The notes under the pieces were generated by a model. It searched no databases, was not told where the DNA came from, and worked only from the letters and a program-made list of their open reading frames with translations. Both the position numbers and the translations under genes were made by a program. Shown piece after piece: positions 6,799 to 13,329 of a stretch of DNA of 13,329 nt (position 1 is the first letter of the stretch; each line of letters begins with the position of its first letter). Location of the stretch: positions 1 through 13,329 of the forward strand of contig JAEWLN010000023.1 in NCBI GenBank assembly GCA_023457535.1, in the 5' to 3' direction. The DNA comes from Bacteroidota bacterium. GTDB lineage: Bacteria > Bacteroidota > Bacteroidia > Flavobacteriales > Flavobacteriaceae.

Positions 6799-7176
6799 TT
6801 AATTTTTAAGTTCAATTTGCTCTGATGTCCAGTCGATGGCCGTTTGCAATTCCTCCTTGCGGAACCCTTTGAATTCGCCGGGCATCAATTTGCTGAACGC
6901 ATCGGTAAACTGGATCACCTCATCAGAATCGGTCACGATGGCAGCGCGGTTCCACTTGGTGATGTGTTTGATGCCCATGAGTCCGTCCTGCAGCCAGGCT
7001 CCGGCGGTAAATTCCTTGGGCGAGGTGTCCAGGACCAGCATGTAATTGAGTTTGTCGTTGCGTTCTACAAATTGTTCTACCGTTTGCAGTACGGGTTCAA
7101 AATCGGCTTTGGTGACTTCACCCGAGGCGCGAAATCCCACCATATTGTCGGGCAATTGTTGTATTTGCGTAATCAT
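6799..7176 (-). CDS. SpoIIAA/STAS-like protein (PF11964-type)
   Basis: A 125-aa cytoplasmic protein that matches the SpoIIAA-like family in length and pattern. A first strand MITQIQQLPDNMVGFRASGEVTKADF is followed by YMLVLDTSPKEFTAGAWLQDGLMGIKH, RAAIVTDSDEVIQF and a last acidic helix (ELQTAIDWTSEQIELKN). These proteins have the alpha/beta STAS fold seen in anti-sigma antagonists and membrane-associated STAS proteins. This subfamily usually lacks the conserved phospho-serine, and I cannot point to one here. The start at 7176 is chosen over upstream in-frame starts (to 7302), whose residues look non-coding and lie in the likely promoter region. The stop is 4 bp before the general stress protein start, so a two-gene stress operon is likely. 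Confidence 0.85.
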   Translation of the reverse strand: MITQIQQLPDNMVGFRASGEVTKADFEPVLQTVEQFVERNDKLNYMLVLDTSPKEFTAGAWLQDGLMGIKHITKWNRAAIVTDSDEVIQFTDAFSKLMPGEFKGFRKEELQTAIDWTSEQIELKN

Positions 7177-7359
7177 AATGAAGGGTTTAAGATTGTAATA
7201 CTTTAAAATTACGCCCCGATTTTTGGACGGACTGTTAGCATTTTGCCAATAGTTTGTGAAAAAACGCGCCGTCGATTTAAGATTCGTTTGAACCGATGGC
7301 ACTGCGATGTCCCAAAGCGAAATATCGGCAGTAATGAACGCGCGTACTTTGATAATACG

Positions 7360-7367
7360 TATCTTTG
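7360..7367 (+). promoter_or_regulatory. Candidate -7 element of the GAF-protein promoter
   Basis: TATCTTTG is a perfect TAnnTTTG match, 20 bp before the ATG at 7388. No TTG occurs at the usual 17-23 nt spacing, so the -33 part is missing or weak. Its position inside the 5'-extended reading frame argues that translation begins at 7388 rather than at 7307. Confidence 0.5.
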
Positions 7368-7387
7368 CGGCGTCAAATCATCACGCC

Positions 7388-9745
7388 ATGATTTTCCAGC
7401 AATCACCCAGCAATCCGTTTGAAATCCAGATTTCGTTCCACAAGCTGATCGAAAATCTCGAAATGATCGCCAATTCCGATGTCGATTACCGCGTCAGTTA
7501 CGCCAAAGGATTGCTCGCGCAGGTGGCTACCGTCCCGGAATTGCGTACGGGAATCACCGATGTGGCGCAGATCGAGCAGCACAAAACGCTCATCCGCTAT
7601 TTGTTATCAGACCTGTTCCCTACGGCGCTGACCAAAAACGAGATCAAAGCCATCACGATCCCGTTTCACAACATCACTTTCAATTATACCGAGCGCTTCC
7701 AGCACATTCTCAACAACGCAGGCCCGGACTTTGACATGGTGATCCGCGATTTTGACGACGACACGTTTTACATCATGAGCTGTTGTTTGATCCTGAGCGT
7801 CTATTACCAATACCGTCTGGATTTCAGCAAGCCGTTTTTTTACGACATTCCGGACGAATCCGGCATCTTGAAGCACTACCGCATTTTGTACAACGGCGAT
7901 TTTATCGAAGTGCTGCCCACGCCGCAATCGGTAGCGATTTCTGCCCAGGACATCGATTTGCTGATCGACAACTTTCACAACATTGAACTCTGGAAGCAAA
8001 AATTCCCACCGCAAAGCTGGATTCTGCGTGGCTTTGGCATTATGTCTTTGTACGATGCCACTACGGAAAGCGCCGTTTCGAACCTCAAAACAACATTGCT
8101 CATCAAGCCCGACGATTCCTTAGGGGGAACCGGGAATTTCCGCGAGGTCTTTCGCTCGATTTTTAAAATCCCCGATCTCGAAATTGGGTTTACGGCGCTT
8201 AACCCTGAAGAAAACCGGTTTGTCGCGGCGCCTTTCGACAAGAAAATCCCGAGTTACATCCTGGCAGAAATCGACCAATGCGAATGTGACGAAATGGCGT
8301 GCGATGAATATTTTGCCGATTGGATCAAACAGCGGCGCTACCTCAGTATTTCTGACCTGGATCAGTTCGCCCGCGACACCGGACAGGTCGAATTCGCCCA
8401 AATGTTGCGTCGGCAAAACGTCGGCAGCGCTATTTTTGCGCCCGTGGTAAAGAACGACCAGTTGTTTGGCGTGGTCGAAATAGTGTCCGCGCGGCCCAAA
8501 GTGCTCAACAGCATCAACGCCAACAAGCTCGACATCGTCATGCCTTACATTACCGATACGATAGACCGTTATTATTCGGACATCCAGAACCAGGTAGACG
8601 CGATGATACAGAACGAGTACACTACCATCCACTCGAGTGTGTACTGGAAATTCCGCGAAGAAGCCATGGCACACATCAACCAGACACGCGAGACGGCCTT
8701 TCATGAAATTGTGTTTCCGGACGTATATCCGCTGTACGGCCAGATCGACGTCAAAGGCTCGTCCGAGCTGCGCAACGCCACAACCAAGGAAGACATTGTG
8801 CTGCAGGTGCAATTGCTGATCGAAATATTCGAATCGATGTTCGCCTCGCAAAAATTGCCGATTTTTGAGCAGAAAATCTTCGAACTGCGCGACCTGATCC
8901 AAACGATCGAAGAGCGCCTCAAAGCCGATAGCGAACAACTGGTCATGGGTTACATCAAAGCCGATGTCAACCCGATCTTGCGCCAATACAAAGCGGGCGA
9001 TGCCGGTGTGGACAAGCTGATCGCGTCCTACTTTGAACGGCTCGACCCGACGTCAGGAACTATTTACGACGCGCGCAGGAAGTTCGACAGCAGTTTGTCT
9101 GTGATCAACAAGAAAATGTCGGCGCTGCTGGACAAAAAACAAGTCGAAGCCCAGGCGCAGTACCCGCATTATTACGAACGTTTTAAAACCGATGGCGTCG
9201 AACACAACCTCTATATCGGAAAATCCATTACCAACCAGGCGGAATTTGACCTGCTGTATTTGTACAATCTCCGGCTGTGGCAATTGCAGGCGATGTGCGA
9301 AATGGAAAACCAATACCACGCGATCAAGCAAACGCTGCCGTACCCGATGGAAGTTGCCTCGCTGTTGCTGGTGTTCAACCATCCGATCACGATCCGGTTC
9401 CGCATGGACGAAAAGCGCTTCGACGTAGACGGATCGTACAATGCGCGCTATGAAGTGGTCAAAAAGCGCATCGACAAGGCGTTCATCAAAGGCTCATCGG
9501 AGCGCATCACGCAAGCCGACAAAATCACAATCGTTTACACCCAGCAAGCCGAACTGCACGAATACAGCCGCTACATCGCGTTTTTACAGCACAAAGGAAA
9601 ACTCGGCGAGGTCGAGTATTTTGACATCGAGGATCTGCAGGGCGTGTCAGGACTGAAAGGCATACGCGTCAAAGTGCTGTTCGACGCATCTGCCGAAACG
9701 CGCGTATACAGCTATCTGGAATTGCTCAATGAAATCCAGGGTTAG
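7388..9745 (+). CDS. Large GAF-domain protein of unknown function (785 aa)
   Basis: A cytoplasmic-looking 785-aa protein with no signal peptide or membrane helix. Residues 1-220 are a mixed alpha/beta region I cannot name. Residues of about 225-400 look like a GAF domain: LEIGFTALNPEENRFVAAPF, then SAIFAPVVKNDQLFGVVEIVS, then a helix before the linker. GAF domains bind small ligands such as cyclic nucleotides, haem or bilins. An unusual C298-x-C300-x4-C305 cluster lies inside it. Residues of about 400-785 are helical then mixed, with no recognised output domain (no kinase, GGDEF, HTH or cyclase motifs). This matches a Bacteroidota pattern of long GAF proteins with uncharacterised C-termini. 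The start at 7388 is supported by the -7 site just upstream. The frame is open back to 7307, which would give 812 aa. The stop overlaps that of the convergent HD-PycTM gene. Confidence 0.85.
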   Translation: MIFQQSPSNPFEIQISFHKLIENLEMIANSDVDYRVSYAKGLLAQVATVPELRTGITDVAQIEQHKTLIRYLLSDLFPTALTKNEIKAITIPFHNITFNYTERFQHILNNAGPDFDMVIRDFDDDTFYIMSCCLILSVYYQYRLDFSKPFFYDIPDESGILKHYRILYNGDFIEVLPTPQSVAISAQDIDLLIDNFHNIELWKQKFPPQSWILRGFGIMSLYDATTESAVSNLKTTLLIKPDDSLGGTGNFREVFRSIFKIPDLEIGFTALNPEENRFVAAPFDKKIPSYILAEIDQCECDEMACDEYFADWIKQRRYLSISDLDQFARDTGQVEFAQMLRRQNVGSAIFAPVVKNDQLFGVVEIVSARPKVLNSINANKLDIVMPYITDTIDRYYSDIQNQVDAMIQNEYTTIHSSVYWKFREEAMAHINQTRETAFHEIVFPDVYPLYGQIDVKGSSELRNATTKEDIVLQVQLLIEIFESMFASQKLPIFEQKIFELRDLIQTIEERLKADSEQLVMGYIKADVNPILRQYKAGDAGVDKLIASYFERLDPTSGTIYDARRKFDSSLSVINKKMSALLDKKQVEAQAQYPHYYERFKTDGVEHNLYIGKSITNQAEFDLLYLYNLRLWQLQAMCEMENQYHAIKQTLPYPMEVASLLLVFNHPITIRFRMDEKRFDVDGSYNARYEVVKKRIDKAFIKGSSERITQADKITIVYTQQAELHEYSRYIAFLQHKGKLGEVEYFDIEDLQGVSGLKGIRVKVLFDASAETRVYSYLELLNEIQG

Positions 9746-10923
9746 ACCGTCACGGATCGGAACGCCACGACAAACGCCACCACCGACACAATGATTCCCA
9801 CCATAAAAATAGTGTACGTCATGCGCAGCAATTTGTATTTTCTGTTGAGCACCACGCCCAGGTAATACAAATCCTTGATCATAGAATCGTACAGGTATTG
9901 CTTGTCTTTCATCATTTCGTTCATCGCCCAGACGTATTCGTCCACCGGCATTTTATAGAAATTTCCAAAGAACAGCAAATTGATGTTTTTTTGCCCGATT
10001 TCCTCGCGCGTGAACGAACCGCGTGTGACCTTTGGCTTGGTCGACAGGATCGCGAATATGATTGATACGACACTGAACATCACCATGATGAACGTAGGGA
10101 TTACCAAATGGACGTTGCCCGGACTGTCGAGTTTGGGAACGAGCGATGAAAGCGCGATGGAAATGATGATCGCATTGACCGACAGCAAGATGTTCGCCTT
10201 GCTGTCAGCGATCTGGCTCAGGTGCGTATGGTTGTTGAGCGTGGTGCGGAACATGGTTTCGATGCCCCGGTCCGGCCGCTCGTCCTTTTCAGGTTTCTTT
10301 TTCCTGCCTTCAAGTCGCGACTGCTCTTCTTCGAGCATTTTGATGCGTTGCTGCACCAGGGCGATATTGGCATCTTTGGCCGATTGCCATTTGCTTTTGG
10401 CGTAATCGGTGTAATACCGGTGGCACTGCGTGAGCACATAGCGGTTTTCAACGGCCCATTCCAAATCCGAATATTGGCGCATATTGAGCAGCTTCCACTC
10501 CTCGCGCAGCAATTCACACAATCCGGCGTAGTTCGGATCTGCAAAATGCGCGGTGTCGGCGTCGCGGATGATGCATTCGGCCGGCGTTTTGGGAACCGAT
10601 GCAAATTCGGTCGCGCGAATCAGTGAACCGGCCAGGTCCAACGTTTGGGCATCTACGGCCCTTTCGCGTGCAAACGCCCCAAGAATGTCCACGCTCGTTT
10701 TCTCATGACCTTCACTTCCGTTCGTGTAGCCCGTATCGTGAAACCATGCCGCAAGCAACAAAGCGGTTTGCTCGGCCTGCGCGAGCGGCTCCTTGGCGAG
10801 CAGTTTTCGCGTGGCTTGCACTACGCGGGCCGTGTGGTTAAAATTGTGATAAGTATATGAGCGAGAAAGTTTATCTTTGAAAAGGGCAAAAACAAAATCC
10901 TCCGCTTGCTGAATGACGTCCAT
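9742..10923 (-). CDS. HD phosphohydrolase domain fused to Pycsar-effector-type membrane domain (PycTM, DUF5706)
   Basis: A 393-aa two-part protein. Residues 1-190 are an HD domain: H30 (YHNFNHTARVV), the H62-D63 doublet (AAWFHDTGY), H73-E74, and D121/D123 (IRDADTAHFAD) as metal and catalytic residues. All ligands needed for a phosphohydrolase are present. A charged, probably coiled linker (about 183-220) leads into the PycTM domain. That domain has the conserved FRTTLNNHTHLSQIADSKAN block (225-244), then helices at about 246-262, 273-294 and 371-388. In Pycsar anti-phage systems this domain senses cCMP/cUMP made by a neighbouring cyclase and damages the inner membrane. Here no cyclase is adjacent, and the HD fusion suggests nucleotide turnover instead of, or as well as, killing. 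The gene overlaps the GAF gene stop by 4 bp and starts 25 bp from a divergent lipoprotein gene. Confidence 0.9.
   Translation of the reverse strand: MDVIQQAEDFVFALFKDKLSRSYTYHNFNHTARVVQATRKLLAKEPLAQAEQTALLLAAWFHDTGYTNGSEGHEKTSVDILGAFARERAVDAQTLDLAGSLIRATEFASVPKTPAECIIRDADTAHFADPNYAGLCELLREEWKLLNMRQYSDLEWAVENRYVLTQCHRYYTDYAKSKWQSAKDANIALVQQRIKMLEEEQSRLEGRKKKPEKDERPDRGIETMFRTTLNNHTHLSQIADSKANILLSVNAIIISIALSSLVPKLDSPGNVHLVIPTFIMVMFSVVSIIFAILSTKPKVTRGSFTREEIGQKNINLLFFGNFYKMPVDEYVWAMNEMMKDKQYLYDSMIKDLYYLGVVLNRKYKLLRMTYTIFMVGIIVSVVAFVVAFRSVTV
10844..10879 (+). promoter_or_regulatory. Candidate promoter for the phosphoesterase lipoprotein, inside the HD-PycTM coding region
   Basis: TATCTTTG (10872-10879) is a perfect -7 match, and TTG (10844-10846) lies upstream at a longish 25-nt spacing. 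It would give a leader of about 60 nt and lies within codons 15-27 of the opposite-strand gene, because the gap between the two genes is only 25 bp. Confidence 0.35.
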
Positions 10924-10948
10924 GATCCACTTTTTATCTGGCCAAATT

Positions 10949-13329
10949 ATGAAAATATTTCGGTATTGGAACGCAAAACCCGCCGTTGCATTGCATAGGG
11001 CCGCCTTTGTTTTGATTATCGCCGGAGGGCTGCAATCTTGCGCGACGCATCATTCGCAATTTGGCCAACGCGAGCCTGCCGTGATCCGCGATGATTTTGA
11101 CAATCCCAAAAACCGGTCGCATACCTTCTATCTCATTGGCGATGCGGGCAATACCACCGATTTCCAGGCACAGAAAATCCTTCCGCTTCTGGAGGCCCGT
11201 TTGCAAAAAGCCGATTCGGCCAGTACATTGCTCTTTTTGGGCGATAACATCTATCCGTCAGGCATGCCCAACCAAGGCAGTCGTTTTCGCGCCGACGCCG
11301 AACAAAAACTCACGCGACAGCTCGAACTGTCCAAAAAATTCAAAGGCAAGACCGTATTCTTGCCCGGTAATCACGACTGGTACAACGGCGTCGACGGGCT
11401 GCGCGAACAGGAAAAATTCGTCAATGACTACCTCAGGCAAAAAAAATCATTCCTGCCGCGCAAAAATTGCGGCATCGATAAACTCAACATCAATGACCAA
11501 ACGGCACTGATCGTGATCGACAGCGAATGGTTCCTGCAGGATTGGGACGATCATCCAAAAATCAATCAGGATTGCGACATCAAGACGCGCGAGCAGTTTT
11601 TCCTCGAACTCGAGAGCGAAATCAACAAAAACCAGAACAAGACGACGATCCTTGCGCTGCACCATCCGCTGGTATCGGCAGGACCGCACGGCGGACAGTT
11701 TTCGCTTGAAAAGCAGCTGTTTCCGTTCAAATCGCGCGTACCGCTGCCCGTTGTCGGATCGGTCATCAACTTGTTGCGCAAAACCACCGGGGTGAGTCCC
11801 GCCGATTTGCAGAATAAAAAATACAACGCCTTTGCCCGCCGCGTGCGCGCGCTGATTCAGGACAAACCTAATGTGGTGGTAGTTTCCGGGCACGAACACA
11901 ATTTGCAGTACATTGACAACCTCGGGATCAGGCAAATCATCAGTGGCGCGGGATCCAAGTCAGAAGCGGCGCGCGCGATCAATAAAAACGATTTTTCATT
12001 CGGGCGCGGCGGTTATGCGGTGGTCGATGTGCTCAAAAACGGCGCGGCGCGTTTGTCGTTTTACGGCGTGGATTACAAAGGCAATGAAGCGCTTTTGTTC
12101 AAGACACAACCCGTTGCGGCGCGTCCAAAACCCAATCTGCGTGAATTTCCAAACCAGTTCCAGCCTACTAAAGATACCGCGATCTACACGGCAAAAATGA
12201 CGACCAAGGGCGCGGCCTACCGGTTTTTGTGGGGCAACCACTACCGCGAATATTACAGCATGAAGATCCGCGCGAAAACCGCTAGTCTCGACACCATTTT
12301 TGGCGGACTCAAACCCACAATTGCCGGCGGCGGACACCAATCGTTGTCGCTGCGCCTCGAGGACAAAGCCGGAAAGGAATACGTTATGCGCGGACTGCGA
12401 AAAAGTGCGACCCGGTTCATTCAATCGGTGGAAACATTCAAAGACCAATCTGTTGAAAAAGATTTCCGCGACACCTACGCGGAGGATTTTGTGATGGATT
12501 TCTATACGACGTCGCATCCGTACACGCCTTTCGTGGTGGGCAAGCTCGCGGACAAAGTCGGGATCCGCCACACCAATCCTATGTTGTATTACATTCCCAA
12601 ACAAAAGTCGCTAGGGCTGTTCAACGAGAATTTTGGCGACCAACTGTACCTTGTCGAAGAGCGCCCGACCGACGCGTGGAAAGACCTGCCGAGTTTTGGC
12701 AAACCCGATAAAATTGTCGGCACCGATGATGTTCTGGCCAATGTCGTAGCCGACGAAAAATACGAAGTGGACGAAACGGCTTTCATGCGCGCCCGTATGT
12801 TCGATATGCTCATAGGCGATTGGGACCGGCACCAGGACCAATGGCGCTGGGGCGAACACAAAAAGGATGGCAAAGTAATCTACTATCCGATCCCGCGCGA
12901 CCGCGACCAGGCGTTTGCCAAATACGACGGCAGCCTGCTGTTGCTGCTCATGAAGATGCCGCCGCTGCGCCACATGAAAAAATTCTCCGCAGATCTCAAG
13001 AGCGTCAAATGGTTCAACCGCAACGGACATCCGCTCGATCTGGCATTTGTGACCAAGGCGCAGGAGAAAGACTGGGTCGAGCAGGCGCGTTTTGTCGCAG
13101 GTAATTTGTCCGATGCCGATATAGACAAAGCGTTCGAAAATGTCCCGAATGAAGTCAAGGATGAAACCATCGCACGCATCAAATCCCAGCTCAAGATCCG
13201 CAAAAAACACCTGGAACGGTATGCGCGCGCGTATTATCGGTTGCTGCAAAAAAGGGTACTTGTCGTAGGGACGGAAAAAAAGGACAAGTTTGTGATCCAC
13301 CGCACCGGAAATACCACGCATGTCAAAGT
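10949..13329 (+). CDS. Large lipoprotein: calcineurin-like phosphoesterase plus kinase-like region (partial, C-terminus outside window)
   Basis: Open from the ATG at 10949 to the right edge: 793 codons without a stop. The lipoprotein signal is residues 1-31, with lipobox LQSC and Cys31. The calcineurin-like metallophosphoesterase domain is at about 58-340, with GDAGN (64-68), GDNIYPSG (from 98), GNHDWY (140-145), HHP (238-240) and GHEHN (314-318). All metal-ligand motifs are intact. From about 420 a second domain follows, with YVMRGLRKS (478-486), YLVEERP (567-573), IGDWDRH (622-628) and PIPRDRDQ (647-654). This is reminiscent of HipA/Fam20-like kinase folds, though that assignment is mine. 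Related Bacteroidota proteins are, from memory, about 1,200 residues and end in an outer-membrane barrel, which would lie outside the window. It is probably exported and membrane-anchored; the substrate is unknown. It is divergent from the HD-PycTM gene. Confidence 0.88.
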   Translation, partial: MKIFRYWNAKPAVALHRAAFVLIIAGGLQSCATHHSQFGQREPAVIRDDFDNPKNRSHTFYLIGDAGNTTDFQAQKILPLLEARLQKADSASTLLFLGDNIYPSGMPNQGSRFRADAEQKLTRQLELSKKFKGKTVFLPGNHDWYNGVDGLREQEKFVNDYLRQKKSFLPRKNCGIDKLNINDQTALIVIDSEWFLQDWDDHPKINQDCDIKTREQFFLELESEINKNQNKTTILALHHPLVSAGPHGGQFSLEKQLFPFKSRVPLPVVGSVINLLRKTTGVSPADLQNKKYNAFARRVRALIQDKPNVVVVSGHEHNLQYIDNLGIRQIISGAGSKSEAARAINKNDFSFGRGGYAVVDVLKNGAARLSFYGVDYKGNEALLFKTQPVAARPKPNLREFPNQFQPTKDTAIYTAKMTTKGAAYRFLWGNHYREYYSMKIRAKTASLDTIFGGLKPTIAGGGHQSLSLRLEDKAGKEYVMRGLRKSATRFIQSVETFKDQSVEKDFRDTYAEDFVMDFYTTSHPYTPFVVGKLADKVGIRHTNPMLYYIPKQKSLGLFNENFGDQLYLVEERPTDAWKDLPSFGKPDKIVGTDDVLANVVADEKYEVDETAFMRARMFDMLIGDWDRHQDQWRWGEHKKDGKVIYYPIPRDRDQAFAKYDGSLLLLLMKMPPLRHMKKFSADLKSVKWFNRNGHPLDLAFVTKAQEKDWVEQARFVAGNLSDADIDKAFENVPNEVKDETIARIKSQLKIRKKHLERYARAYYRLLQKRVLVVGTEKKDKFVIHRTGNTTHVK

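Noticed and set aside
7177..7302. N-terminal extension of the SpoIIAA-like protein to 167 aa
   Set aside because: The extra residues do not resemble the family, and the region is the likely promoter and leader; the ATG at 7176 gives the normal length.
8120..8986. 288-aa open frame on the minus strand
   Set aside because: It lies wholly antisense to the GAF protein and shows no domain or leader; it looks like a shadow.
9742..10923. A complete canonical Pycsar defence operon
   Set aside because: There is no class III nucleotide cyclase gene beside the effector domain in the window, and the effector is fused to an HD domain.
12611..13321. 236-aa open frame on the minus strand (and 11996-12604, 202 aa)
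   Set aside because: Both are antisense to the phosphoesterase lipoprotein, whose frame is uninterrupted and rich in motifs. No independent start signals were seen.

Overview
The window looks like chromosomal DNA from a Bacteroidota species, most likely a Flavobacteriaceae member of intermediate GC content. Four things support this: a secreted protein with a type IX secretion C-terminal sorting domain, a LytS-type/LytTR two-component pair with periplasmic TPRs, several TTG / TAnnTTTG promoter-like sites in place of sigma70 boxes, and leaders with few Shine-Dalgarno sequences. I see no rRNA, tRNA, CRISPR array, insertion sequence or phage gene.

Layout. (1) 1-2185, minus strand: a TPR histidine kinase followed by its LytTR response regulator with an ATGA overlap; the regulator runs off the left edge. 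(2) 2186-2554: a divergent intergenic region with candidate promoters both ways, a small dyad and a G-free repetitive leader. (3) 2555-3763, plus: a secreted beta-propeller-like protein with a T9SS tail. (4) 3778-4719, minus: a thioredoxin-reductase-like flavoprotein with a direct repeat just upstream of its start. (5) 4896-5438, plus: a DUF892/YciF ferritin-like protein ending at a bidirectional terminator. (6) 5513-7176, minus: an acidic 120-aa protein and a basic 61-aa protein that form one pair, and a general-stress-protein-26-like flavin protein and a SpoIIAA/STAS-like protein that form another. Regions 4-6 read as a stress and redox neighbourhood.

(7) 7388-13329 is the most interesting part. 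A 785-aa GAF-domain protein on the plus strand meets, tail to tail with overlapping stop codons, an HD-phosphohydrolase domain fused to a Pycsar-effector-type membrane domain (PycTM/DUF5706). Only 25 bp from that fusion's start, and divergent from it, is a very large lipoprotein that runs off the right edge. It begins with a calcineurin-like phosphoesterase domain and continues into a region with features reminiscent of a HipA/Fam20-like kinase fold. No nucleotide cyclase is visible next to the PycTM protein. The three genes may form a nucleotide- or phosphate-linked signalling locus, but that is inference from adjacency and domains.
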